Positions 48,101-60,769 of a stretch of DNA of 64,000 bases are shown in pieces; position 1 is the first letter of the stretch; the number at the start of each line of letters is the position of its first letter. Below the pieces are notes generated by a model. It saw only the letters and a list, made by a program, of their open reading frames with translations, ran no database searches and was not told the origin of the DNA. A program made the position numbers and the translations under genes. Location: NCBI GenBank assembly GCA_963989245.1, contig OZ022348.1:35930931-35994930 (forward strand), in the 5' to 3' direction. The stretch comes from Nansenia antarctica. Lineage: Eukaryota > Chordata > Actinopteri > Argentiniformes > Microstomatidae.

Positions 48101-51100
48101 TTGATCACTTTTGAGCAAAAGGCTGCACACACGCAATTCAAGTTGCTCTGATTGTCATTTAGAGTTACATTATAGGATTATTCAACAACAAGTCAAAATG
48201 TGCTCGTGAAAGGCAGAAAACAACACTTTGATAGTTTGATATAACTTGAGAACGAATGCAAAAAACAGTCCACTCTCAGAACAGGCCGCTTGGACACTTT
48301 CAGAACAGCTCTGTTAATGACTGAAAACAGCTCTCGAAGAGATTGTCAAAAGAGACTCCGAAAACGAAACGTTGATCACTTTTGAGCAAAAGGCTGCACA
48401 CACGTAATTCAAGTTGCTCTGATTGTCATTTAGAGTTACATTATAGGATTATTCAACAACAAGTCAAAATGTGCTCGTGAAAGGCAGAAAACAACACTTT
48501 GATAGTTTGATATAACTTGAGAACGAATGCAAAAAACAGTCCACTCTAAGAACAGGCCGCTTGGACACTTTCAGAACAGCTCTGTTAATGACTGAAAACA
48601 GCTCTCGAAGAGATTGTCAAAAGAGACTCCGAAAACGAAACGTTGATCACTTTTGAGCAAAAGGCTGCACACACGCAATTCAAGTTGCTCTGATTGTCAT
48701 TTAGAGTTACATTATATGATTATTCAGCAACAAGTCAAAATGTGCTCCAGAAAGGCAGAAAACAAAACTTTGATAGAACTTGAGAACGAATGCAAAAAAC
48801 AGTCCACTCTCAGAACAGGCTGCTTGGACACTTTCAGAACAGCTCTGTTAATGACTGAAAACAGCTCTCGAAGAGATTGTCAAAAGAGACTCCGAAAACG
48901 AAACGTTGATCACTTTTGAGCAAAAGGCTGCACACACGCAATTCAAGTTGCTCTGATTGTCATTTAGAGTTACATTATAGGATTATTCAACAACAAGTCA
49001 AAATGTGCTTGTGAAAGGCAGAAAACACCACTTTGATAGTTTGATATAACTTGAGAACGAATGCAAAAAACAGTCCACTCTAAGAACAGGCCGCTTGGAC
49101 ACTTTCAGAACAGCTCTGTTAATGACTGAAAACAGCTCTCGAAGAGATTGTCAAAAGAGACTCCGAAAACGAAACGTTGATCACTTTTGAGCAAAAGGCT
49201 GCACACACGCAATTCAAGTTGCTCTGATTGTCATTTAGAGTTACATTATAGGATTATTCAACAACAAGTCAAAATGTGCTCGTGAAAGGCAGAAAACAAC
49301 ACTTTGATAGTTTGATATAACTTGAGAACGAATGCAAAAAACAGTCCACTCTAAGAACAGGCCGCTTGGACACTTTCAGAACAGCTCTGTTAATGACTGA
49401 AAACAGCTCTCGAAGAGATTGTCAAAAGAGACTCTGAAAACGAAACGTTGATCACTTTTGAGCAAAAGGCTGCACACACGCAATTCAAGTTGCTCTGATT
49501 GTCATTTAGAGTTACATTATAGGATTATTCAACAACAAGTCAAAATGTGCTCGTGAAAGGCAGAAAACAACACTTTGATAGTTTGATATAACTTGAGAAC
49601 GAATGCAAAAAACAGTCCACTCTAAGAACAGGCCGCTTGGACACTTTCAGAACAGCTCTGTTAATGACTGAAAACAGCTCTTCGAAGAGATTGTCAAAAG
49701 AGACTCCGAAAACGAAACGTTGATCACTTTTGAGCAAAAGGCTGCACACACGCAATTCAAGTTGCTCTGATTGTCATTTAGAGTTACATTATAGGATTAT
49801 TCAACAACAAGTCAAAATGTGCTCGTGAAAGGCAGAAAACAACACTTTGATAGTTTGATATAACTTGAGAACGAATGCAAAAACAGTCCACTCTAAGAAC
49901 AGGCCGCTTGGACACTTTCAGAACAGCTCTGTTAATGACTGAAAACAGCTCTTGAAGAGATTGTCAAAAGAGACTCCGAAAACGAAACGTTGATCACTTT
50001 TGAGCAAAAGGCTGCACACACGCAATTCAAGTTGCTCTGATTGTCATTTAGAGTTACATTATAGGATTATTCAACAACAAGTCAAAATGTGCTCGTGAAA
50101 GGCAGAAAACAACACTTTGATAGTTTGATATAACTTGAGAACGAATGCAAAAAACAGTCCACTCTAAGAACAGGCCGCTTGGACACTTTCAGAACAGCTC
50201 TGTTAATGACTGAAAACAGCTCTCGAAGAGATTGTCAAAAGAGACTCCGAAAACGAAACGTTGATCACTTTTGAGCAAAAGGCTGCACACACGCAATTCA
50301 AGTTGCTCTGATTGTCATTTAGAGTTACATTATAGGAGCATTCAGCAACAAGTCAAAATGTGCTCCAGAAAAGCAGAAAACAACACTGATAGAACTTGAG
50401 AACGAATGCAAAAAACAGTCCACTCTCAGAACAGGCCGCTTGGACACTTTCAGAACAGCTCTGTTAATGACTGAAAACAGCTCTCGGAGAGATTGTCAAA
50501 AGAGACTCCGAAAACGAAACGTTGATCACTTTTGAGCAAAAGGCTGCACACACGCAATTCAAGTTGCTCTGATTGTCATTTAGAGTTACATTATAGGATT
50601 ATTCAACAACAAGTCAAAATGTGCTCGTGAAAGGCAGAAAACACCACTTTGATAGTTTGATATAACTTGAGAACGAATGCAAAAAACAGTCCACTCTAAG
50701 AACAGGCCGCTTGGACACTTTCAGAACAGCTCTGTTAATGACTGAAAACAGCTCTCGAAGAGATTGTCAAAAGAGACTCCGAAAACGAAACGTTGATCAC
50801 TTTTGAGCAAAAGGCTGCACACACGCAATTCAAGTTGCTCTGATTGTCATTTAGAGTTACATTATAGGATTATTCAACAACAAGTCAAAATGTGCTCGTG
50901 AAAGGCAGAAAACAACACTTTGATAGTTTGATATAACTTGAGAACGAATGCAAAAAACAGTCCACTCTCAGAACAGGCCGCTTGGACACTTTCAGAACAG
51001 CTCTGTTAATGACTGAAAACAGCTCTCGAAGAGATTGTCAAAAGAGACTCCGAAAACGAAACGTTGATCACTTTTGAGCAAAAGGCTGCACACACGTAAT

Positions 51101-53497
51101 TCAAGTTGCTCTGATTGTCATTTAGAGTTACATTATAGGATTATTCAACAACAAGTCAAAATGTGCTCGTGAAAGGCAGAAAACAACACTTTGATAGTTT
51201 GATATAACTTGAGAACGAATGCAAAAAACAGTCCACTCTAAGAACAGGCCGCTTGGACACTTTCAGAACAGCTCTGTTAATGACTGAAAACAGCTCTCGA
51301 AGAGATTGTCAAAAGAGACTCCGAAAACGAAACGTTGATCACTTTTGAGCAAAAGGCTGCACACACGCAATTCAAGTTGCTCTGATTGTCATTTAGAGTT
51401 ACATTATATGATTATTCAGCAACAAGTCAAAATGTGCTCCAGAAAGGCAGAAAACAAAACTTTGATAGAACTTGAGAACGAATGCAAAAAACAGTCCACT
51501 CTCAGAACAGGCTGCTTGGACACTTTCAGAACAGCTCTGTTAATGACTGAAAACAGCTCTCGAAGAGATTGTCAAAAGAGACTCCGAAAACGAAACGTTG
51601 ATCACTTTTGAGCAAAAGGCTGCACACACGCAATTCAAGTTGCTCTGATTGTCATTTAGAGTTACATTATAGGATTATTCAACAACAAGTCAAAATGTGC
51701 TCGTGAAAGGCAGAAAACAACACTTTGATAGTTTGATATAACTTGAGAACGAATGCAAAAAACAGTCCACTCTAAGAACAGGCCGCTTGGACACTTTCAG
51801 AACAGCTCTGTTAATGACTGAAAACAGCTCTCGAAGAGATTGTCAAAAGAGACTCTGAAAACGAAACGTTGATCACTTTTGAGCAAAAGGCTGCACACAC
51901 GCAATTCAAGTTGCTCTGATTGTCATTTAGAGTTACATTATAGGATTATTCAACAACAAGTCAAAATGTGCTCGTGAAAGGCAGAAAACAACACTTTGAT
52001 AGTTTGATATAACTTGAGAACGAATGCAAAAAACAGTCCACTCTAAGAACAGGCCGCTTGGACACTTTCAGAACAGCTCTGTTAATGACTGAAAACAGCT
52101 CTTCGAAGAGATTGTCAAAAGAGACTCCGAAAACGAAACGTTGATCACTTTTGAGCAAAAGGCTGCACACACGCAATTCAAGTTGCTCTGATTGTCATTT
52201 AGAGTTACATTATAGGATTATTCAACAACAAGTCAAAATGTGCTCGTGAAAGGCAGAAAACAACACTTTGATAGTTTGATATAACTTGAGAACGAATGCA
52301 AAAAACAGTCCACTCTAAGAACAGGCCGCTTGGACACTTTCAGAACAGCTCTGTTAATGACTGAAAACAGCTCTCGAAGAGATTGTCAAAAGAGACTCCG
52401 AAAACGAAACGTTGATCACTTTTGAGCAAAAGGCTGCACACACGCAATTCAAGTTGCTCTGATTGTCATTTAGAGTTACATTATAGGATTATTCAACAAC
52501 AAGTCAAAATGTGCTCGTGAAAGGCAGAAAACAACACTTTGATAGTTTGATATAACTTGAGAACGAATGCAAAAAACAGTCCACTCTAAGAACAGGCCGC
52601 TTGGACACTTTCAGAACAGCTCTGTTAATGACTGAAAACAGCTCTCGAAGAGATTGTCAAAAGAGACTCCGAAAACGAAACGTTGATCACTTTTGAGCAA
52701 AAGGCTGCACACACGCAATTCAAGTTGCTCTGATTGTCATTTAGAGTTACATTATAGGAGCATTCAGCAACAAGTCAAAATGTGCTCCAGAAAAGCAGAA
52801 AACAACACTGATAGAACTTGAGAACGAATGCAAAAAACAGTCCACTCTCAGAACAGGCCGCTTGGACACTTTCAGAACAGCTCTGTTAATGACTGAAAAC
52901 AGCTCTCGGAGAGATTGTCAAAAGAGACTCCGAAAACGAAACGTTGATCACTTTTGAGCAAAAGGCTGCACACACGCAATTCAAGTTGCTCTGATTGTCA
53001 TTTAGAGTTACATTATAGGATTATTCAACAACAAGTCAAAATGTGCTCGTGAAAGGCAGAAAACAACACTTTGATAGTTTGATATAACTTGAGAACGAAT
53101 GCAAAAAACAGTCCACTCTCAGAACAGGCCGCTTGGACACTTTCAGAACAGCTCTGTTAATGACTGAAAACAGCTCTCGAAGAGATTGTCAAAAGAGACT
53201 CCGAAAACGAAACGTTGATCACTTTTGAGCAAAAGGCTGCACACACGCAATTCAAGTTGCTCTGATTGTCATTTAGAGTTACATTATAGGATTATTCAAC
53301 AACAAGTCAAAATGTGCTCGTGAAAGGCAGAAAACAACACTTTGATAGTTTGATATAACTTGAGAACGAATGCAAAAACAGTCCACTCTAAGAACAGGCC
53401 GCTTGGACACTTTCAGAACAGCTCTGTTAATGACTGAAAACAGCTCTCGAAGAGATTGTCAAAAGAGACTCCGAAAACGAAACGTTGATCACTTTTG
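45152..53497 (+). repeat. Satellite array between HOR pair and duplicated block B
   Basis: About 31 monomers mixing all length classes. 46.5-47.9 kb reproduces the monomer order found around both hAT insertions, including the rare aactgtccac marker near 47454, but without a transposon. 48656 onward repeats the 263-bp, cttgtg/caccac, gactctg, 272-bp order of 20180-21256 with identical spacing (887 bp between the 263-bp and 272-bp shadow frames). 51882-53497 is a 1616-bp HOR unit. No gene is visible. Confidence 0.92.
47627..47634. other. Paralogous empty target site for the hAT insertion
   Basis: A single attatagg in an intact linker lies just downstream of a short monomer with the aactgtccac and ctcggag markers. 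The next two monomers carry caccac, as do those right of both hAT copies. This is what the hAT-bearing locus should have looked like before insertion. It supports both the 8-bp duplication and the element boundaries. Confidence 0.8.
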
Positions 53498-55113
53498 AGC
53501 AAAAGGCTGCACACACGCAATTCAAGTTGCTCTGATTGTCATTTAGAGTTACATTATAGGATTATTCAACAACAAGTCAAAATGTGCTCGTGAAAGGCAG
53601 AAAACAACACTTTGATAGTTTGATATAACTTGAGAACGAATGCAAAAAACAGTCCACTCTAAGAACAGGCCGCTTGGACACTTTCAGAACAGCTCTGTTA
53701 TTGACTGAAAACAGCTCTTCGAAGAGATTGTCAAAAGAGACTCCGAAAACGAAACGTTGATCACTTTTGAGCAAAAGGCTGCACACACGCAATTCAAGTT
53801 GCTCTGATTGTCATTTAGAGTTACATTATAGGATTATTCAACAACAAGTCAAAATGTGCTCGTGAAAGGCAGAAAACAACACTTTGATAGTTTGATATAA
53901 CTTGAGAACGAATGCAAAAAACAGTCCACTCTAAGAACAGGCCGCTTGGACACTTTCAGAACAGCTCTGTTAATGACTGAAAACAGCTCTCGAAGAGATT
54001 GTCAAAAGAGACTCCGAAAACGAAACGTTGATCACTTTTGAGCAAAAGGCTGCACACACGCAATTCAAGTTGCTCTGATTGTCATTTAGAGTTACATTAT
54101 AGGATTATTCAACAACAAGTCAAAATGTGCTCGTGAAAGGCAGAAAACAACACTTTGATAGTTTGATATAACTTGAGAACGAATGCAAAAAACAGTCCAC
54201 TCTAAGAACAGGCCGCTTGGACACTTTCAGAACAGCTCTGTTAATGACTGAAAACAGCTCTCGAAGAGATTGTCAAAAGAGACTCCGAAAACGAAACGTT
54301 GATCACTTTTGAGCAAAAGGCTGCACACACGCAATTCAAGTTGCTCTGATTGTCATTTAGAGTTACATTATAGGAGCATTCAGCAACAAGTCAAAATGTG
54401 CTCCAGAAAAGCAGAAAACAACACTGATAGAACTTGAGAACGAATGCAAAAAACAGTCCACTCTCAGAACAGGCCGCTTGGACACTTTCAGAACAGCTCT
54501 GTTAATGACTGAAAACAGCTCTCGGAGAGATTGTCAAAAGAGACTCCGAAAACGAAACGTTGATCACTTTTGAGCAAAAGGCTGCACACACGCAATTCAA
54601 GTTGCTCTGATTGTCATTTAGAGTTACATTATAGGATTATTCAACAACAAGTCAAAATGTGCTCGTGAAAGGCAGAAAACAACACTTTGATAGTTTGATA
54701 TAACTTGAGAACGAATGCAAAAAACAGTCCACTCTCAGAACAGGCCGCTTGGACACTTTCAGAACAGCTCTGTTAATGACTGAAAACAGCTCTCGAAGAG
54801 ATTGTCAAAAGAGACTCCGAAAACGAAACGTTGATCACTTTTGAGCAAAAGGCTGCACACACGCAATTCAAGTTGCTCTGATTGTCATTTAGAGTTACAT
54901 TATAGGATTATTCAACAACAAGTCAAAATGTGCTCGTGAAAGGCAGAAAACAACACTTTGATAGTTTGATATAACTTGAGAACGAATGCAAAAACAGTCC
55001 ACTCTAAGAACAGGCCGCTTGGACACTTTCAGAACAGCTCTGTTAATGACTGAAAACAGCTCTCGAAGAGATTGTCAAAAGAGACTCCGAAAACGAAACG
55101 TTGATCACTTTTG
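51882..55113 (+). repeat. Tandem pair of 1616-bp six-monomer HOR units
   Basis: 51882-53497 and 53498-55113 have the same monomer order as 22875-24490 and 27184-28799. Block A has this unit once after its 263-bp monomer, while block B has it twice. This explains why offsets between the blocks are 24,698 bp upstream (26647 to 51345) and 26,314 bp downstream, a difference of exactly 1616. Confidence 0.87.
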
Positions 55114-58100
55114 AGCAAAAGGCTGCACACACGCAATTCAAGTTGCTCTGATTGTCATTTAGAGTTACATTATAGGATTATTCAACAACAAGTCAAAATG
55201 TGCTCCTGAAAGGCAGAAAACAACACTTTGATAGTTTGATATAACTTGAGAACGAATGCAAAAAACAGTCCACTCTAAGAACAGGCCGCTTGGACACTTT
55301 CAGAACAGCTCTGTTAATGACTGAAAACAGCTCTCGAAGAGATTGTCAAAAGAGACTCTGAAAACGAAACGTTGATCACTTTTGAGCAAAAGGCTGCACA
55401 CACGCAATTCAAGTTGCTCTGATTGTCATTTAGAGTTACATTATAGGACCATTCAACAACAAGTCAAAATGTGCTCGAGAAAGGCAGAAAACAACACTTT
55501 GATAGTTTGATATATAATTGAGAACGAATGCAAAAAACAGTCCACTCTAAGAACAGGCCGCTTGGACACTTTCAGAACAGCTCAGTTAATGACTGAAAAC
55601 AGCTCTCGAAGAGATTGTCAAAAGAGACTCCGAAAACGAAACGTTGATCACTTTTGAGCAAAAGGCTGCACACACGCAATTCAAGTTGCTCTGATTGTCA
55701 TTTAGAGTTACATTATAGGATTATTCAACAACAAGTCAAAATGTGCTCGTGAAAGGCAGAAAACAACACTTTGATAGTTTGATATATAATTGAGAAAGAA
55801 TGCAAAAAACAGTCCACTCTAAGAACAGGCCGCTTGGACACTTTCAGAACAGCTCAGTTAATGACTGAAAACAGCTCTCGAAGAGATTGTCAAAAGAGAC
55901 TCCGAAAACGAAACGTTGATCACTTTTGAGCAAAAGGCTGCACACACGCAATTCAAGTTGCTCTGATTGTCATTTAGAGTTACATTATAGGAGCATTCAG
56001 CAACAAGTCAAAATGTGCTCCAGAAAAGCAGAAAACAACACTGATAGAACTTGAGAACGAATGCAAAAACAGTCCACTCTCAGAACAGGCCGCTTGGACA
56101 CTTTCAGAACAGCTCTGTTAATGACTGAAAACAGCTCTCGAAGAGATTGTCAAAAGAGACTCTGAAAACGAAACGTTGATTACTTTTGAGCAAAAGGCTG
56201 CACACACGCAATTCAAGTTGCTCTGATTGTCATTTAGAGTAACATTATAGGATTATTCAACAACAAGTCAAAATGTGCTCGTGAAAGGCAGAAAACAACA
56301 CTTTGATAGTTTGATATAACTTGAGAACGAACGCAAAAAACAGTCCACTCTAAGAACAGGCCGCTTGGACACTTTCAGAACAGCTCTGTTAATGACTGAA
56401 AACAGCTCTCGAAGAGATTGTCAAAAGAGACTCCGAAAACGAAACGTTGATCACTTTTGAGCAAAAGGCTGCACACACGCAATTCAAGTTGCTCTGATTG
56501 TCATTTAGAGTTACATTATAGGATTATTCAACAACAAGTCAAAATGTGCTCGTGAAAGGCAGAAAACAACACTTTGATAGTTTGATATAACTTGAGAACG
56601 AATGCAAAAAACAGTCCACTCTCAGAACAGGCCGCTTGGACACTTTCAGAACAGCTCTGTTAATGACTGAAAACAGCTCTCGAAGAGATTGTCAAAAGAG
56701 ACTCCGAAAACGAAACGTTGATCACTTTTGAGCAAAAGGCTGCACACACGCAATTCAAGTTGCTCTGATTGTCATTTAGAGTTACATTATAGGATTATTC
56801 AACAACAAGTCAAAATGTGCTCGTGAAAGGCAGAAAACAACACTTTGATAGTTTGATATAACTTGAGAACGAATGCAAAAAACAGTCCACTCTAAGAACA
56901 GGCCGCTTGGACACTTTCAGAACAGCTCTGTTAATGACTGAAAACAGCTCTCGAAGAGATTGTCAAAAGAGACTCTGAAAACGAAACGTTGATCACTTTT
57001 GAGCAAAAGGCTGCACACACGCAATTCAAGTTGCTCTGATTGTCATTTAGAGTTACATTATAGGATTATTCAACAACAAGTCAAAATGTGCTCGTGAAAG
57101 GCAGAAAACAACACTTTGATAGTTTGATATAACTTGAGAACGAATGCAAAAAACAGTCCACTCTAAGAACAGGCCGCTTGGACACTTTCAGAACAGCTCT
57201 GTTAATGACTGAAAACAGCTCTTCGAAGAGATTGTCAAAAGAGACTCCGAAAACGAAACGTTGATCACTTTTGAGCAAAAGGCTGCACACACGCAATTCA
57301 AGTTGCTCTGATTGTCATTTAGAGTTACATTATAGGATTATTCAACAACAAGTCAAAATGTGCTCGTGAAAGGCAGAAAACAACACTTTGATAGTTTGAT
57401 ATAACTTGAGAACGAATGCAAAAAACAGTCCACTCTAAGAACAGGCCGCTTGGACACTTTCAGAACAGCTCTGTTAATGACTGAAAACAGCTCTCGAAGA
57501 GATTGTCAAAAGAGACTCCGAAAACGAAACGTTGATCACTTTTGAGCAAAAGGCTGCACACACGCAATTCAAGTTGCTCTGATTGTCATTTAGAGTTACA
57601 TTATAGGATTATTCAACAACAAGTCAAAATGTGCTCGTGAAAGGCAGAAAACAACACTTTGATAGTTTGATATAACTTGAGAACGAATGCAAAAAACAGT
57701 CCACTCTAAGAACAGGCCGCTTGGACACTTTCAGAACAGCTCTGTTAATGACTGAAAACAGCTCTCGAAGAGATTGTCAAAAGAGACTCCGAAAACGAAA
57801 CGTTGATCACTTTTGAGCAAAAGGCTGCACACACGCAATTCAAGTTGCTCTGATTGTCATTTAGAGTTACATTATAGGAGCATTCAGCAACAAGTCAAAA
57901 TGTGCTCCAGAAAAGCAGAAAACAACACTGATAGAACTTGAGAACGAATGCAAAAAACAGTCCACTCTCAGAACAGGCCGCTTGGACACTTTCAGAACAG
58001 CTCTGTTAATGACTGAAAACAGCTCTCGGAGAGATTGTCAAAAGAGACTCCGAAAACGAAACGTTGATCACTTTTGAGCAAAAGGCTGCACACACGCAAT

Positions 58101-59745
58101 TCAAGTTGCTCTGATTGTCATTTAGAGTTACATTATAGGATTATTCAACAACAAGTCAAAATGTGCTCGTGAAAGGCAGAAAACACCACTTTTATAGTTT
58201 GATATAACTTGAGAACGAATGCAAAAAACAGTCCACTCTAAGAACAGGCCGCTTGGACACTTTCAGAACAGCTCTGTTAATGACTGAAAACAGCTCTCGA
58301 AGAGATTGTCAAAAGAGACTCCGAAAACGAAACGTTGATCACTTTTGAGCAAAAGGCTGCACACACGCAATTCAAGTTGCTCTGATTGTCATTTAGAGTT
58401 ACATTATAGGATTATTCAACAACAAGTCAAAATGTGCTCGTGAAAGGCAGAAAACAACACTTTGATAGTTTGATATAACTTGAGAACGAATGCAAAAAAC
58501 AGTCCACTCTAAGAACAGGCCGCTTGGACACTTTCAGAACAGCTCTGTTAATGACTGAAAACAGCTCTCGAAGAGATTGTCAAAAGAGACTCCGAAAACG
58601 AAACGTTGATCACTTTTGAGCAAAAGGCTGCACACATGCAATTCAAGTTGCTCTGATTGTCATTTAGAGTTACATTATATGATTATTCAGCAACAAGTCA
58701 AAATGTGCTCCAGAAAGGCAGAAAACAAAACTTTGATAGTTTGATATAACTTGAGAACGAATGCAAAAAACAGTCCACTCTAAGAACAGGCCGCTTGGAC
58801 ACTTTCAGAACAGCTCTGTTAATGACTGAAAACAGCTCTCGAAGAGATTGTCAAAAGAGACTCCGAAAACGAAACGTTGATCACTTTTGAGCAAAAGGCT
58901 GCACACACGCAATTCAAGTTGCTCTGATTGTCATTTAGAGTTACATTATAGGAGCATTCAGCAACAAGTCAAAATGTGCTCCAGAAAAGCAGAAAACAAC
59001 ACTGATAGAACTTGAGAACGAATGCAAAAAACAGTCCACTCTCAGAACAGGCCGCTTGGACACTTTCAGAACAGCTCTGTTAATGACTGAAAACAGCTCT
59101 CGAAGAGATTGTCAAAAGAGACTCCGAAAACGAAACGTTGATCACTTTTGAGCAAAAGGCTGCACACACGCAATTCAAGTTGCTCTGATTGTCATTTAGA
59201 GTTACATTATAGGATTATTCAACAACAAGTCAAAATGTGCTCGTGAAAGGCAGAAAACAACACTTTGATAGTTTGATATAACTTGAGAACGAATGCAAAA
59301 AACAGTCCACTCTAAGAACAGGCCGCTTGGACACTTTCAGAACAGCTCTGTTAATGACTGAAAACAGCTCTCGAAGAGATTGTCAAAAGAGACTCCGAAA
59401 ACGAAACGTTGATCACTTTTGAGCAAAAGGCTGCACACACGCAATTCAAGTTGCTCTGATTGTCATTTAGAGTTACATTATAGGAGCATTCAGCAACAAG
59501 TCAAAATGTGCTCCAGAAAAGCAGAAAACAACACTGATAGAACTTGAGAACGAATGCAAAAAACTGTCCACTCTCAGAACAGGCCGCTTGGACACTTTCA
59601 GAACAGCTCTGTTAATGACTGAAAACAGCTCTCGGAGAGATTGTCAAAAGAGACTCCGAAAACGAAACGTTGATCACTTTTGAGCAAAAGGCTGCACACA
59701 CGCAATTCAAGTTGCTCTGATTGTCATTTAGAGTTACATTATAGG
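53498..59745 (+). repeat. Satellite array, left flank of hAT copy B (duplicated block B)
   Basis: Near-identical to 27184-33431 at a constant offset of 26,314 bp, with the same private variants in the same order: ctcctgaaagg near 55205, aggaccattc near 55446, gaacgaacgc near 56330, cacatgcaattc near 58635 and aactgtccac near 59565. The few differences I saw include tattgac at 53701 and C at 58864. No gene is visible. Confidence 0.92.
59738..59745. repeat. Left target-site duplication of hAT copy B
   Basis: attatagg, matching 60762-60769 and the duplication of copy A. The identical site in an identical monomer context shows one insertion later duplicated, not two insertions. Confidence 0.95.
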
Positions 59746-59762
59746 CAGGGGTGCACATAACT
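59746..59762 (+). repeat. Left terminal inverted repeat, hAT copy B
   Basis: caggggtgcacataact, exact reverse complement of 60745-60761. Confidence 0.95.
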
Positions 59763-60414
59763 GGTGCGCCAGTGCGCATGCGTCGCCAAAATGCATGCTG
59801 CGCGGAAGATCAGCGGCATGAACGCACTCTTGCGCACCAACAGCTGGGAGCGCTGGGAGAGGAATTTACTTCCTCAAAATCCACCTGCTGACTGCTGACT
59901 GCTGCATCACTGCAAGCCCCGTAACGCCATCACAACGACCACGGCGACTCCCCTCACGAAAACATTCGGAAAGTATCGTAACTTGTACTTTCATTCCGCG
60001 TATCGCGTATCGCACGGTTATCACGCCGACACGTGACAATTCAGTCCCGAACGACTCGTCGCTAAAAGGAAAAACAACACCAAGGAACTTCACGTTTCTT
60101 TTCTCTGAAGCTTTCAAACGTTCAGACGTTTGTTTTACAGCTTCATTATCGCACCTAGACCCCTGCCCTGACCCAGGGAATATGGTTGGGAATTCTATTA
60201 GAAGAAAAAAAAAAGACTTTGTTGCACAATCAAAATAATGAGCTATTTAAAGTGATAGCCTACAACATCCTCTACCATGGTTGAAATTGAGGACAGTGAT
60301 AACTTACAGCAGTCAAGAGAGCAGTGATGATGATGATTAAGCTTGTAGCATAAATAAATGCTTAGGCTGTAACTTTTTGTTGAAAAGTTGATTTCAGTGT
60401 TTACAGAACAGAGC

Positions 60415-60510
60415 AGTGCTTAAAGAGATGTCAGTGATTTCATTGTGTTTAAAGAACAGACATTCAGTTAGTGCTTAAAGAGATGTCAGTTGATTTCATT
60501 GTGTTTAAAG
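60415..60510 (+). repeat. Internal ~40-bp direct repeat pair in hAT copy B
   Basis: 60415-60454 and 60470-60510, identical in structure to the pair in copy A. The third partial echo leads directly into the uninterrupted LINE target atttgatt near 60545. Confidence 0.8.
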
Positions 60511-60694
60511 GAGTCTGACAGACTTTCATGCTTAAAGAGCAGTCATTTGATTTTGCATTTGTTTCTTTTGTTTTGCACACAATCATTTGTTCGTTCATCT
60601 TTATTTATGAATAAATGTCGTTTTGCTAATATAAGTTATCCATGTATCCCTTTTTTATCCATCCTGTGGGACGGGTCGTGACTCGCGAGCTCGG

Positions 60695-60724
60695 GGAGCA
60701 CCAAGCAGCATCCCTAGGTGCTCC
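60695..60724. repeat. Subterminal hairpin in right end of hAT copy B
   Basis: ggagcacc (60695-60702) and ggtgctcc (60717-60724) with a 14-base loop, the same as in copy A. Confidence 0.65.
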
Positions 60725-60744
60725 TCTGAGCACTGGCCCCAAAA

Positions 60745-60761
60745 AGTTATGTGCACCCCTG
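60745..60761 (-). repeat. Right terminal inverted repeat, hAT copy B
   Basis: agttatgtgcacccctg, followed by the duplicated attatagg. Confidence 0.95.
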
Positions 60762-60769
60762 ATTATAGG
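60762..60769. repeat. Right target-site duplication of hAT copy B
   Basis: attatagg, continuing as attattcaac, the normal satellite linker. Confidence 0.95.

Larger units (their letters stand above)
59746..60761. mobile_element. Non-autonomous hAT-like DNA transposon, copy B (uninterrupted)
   Basis: The 1016-bp element has the same 17-bp inverted termini, 8-bp duplication, CpG-rich left end, 10-base A run, internal 40-bp direct repeats and right subterminal hairpin as copy A. I saw no base differences outside the LINE insertion, whose target here reads cagtcatttgattttgc. There is no transposase frame. Open frames of 60-83 codons are short, begin at TTG in the case of the minus-strand frame, or run across the terminus into satellite, so they are not annotated as genes. 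Confidence 0.93.
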
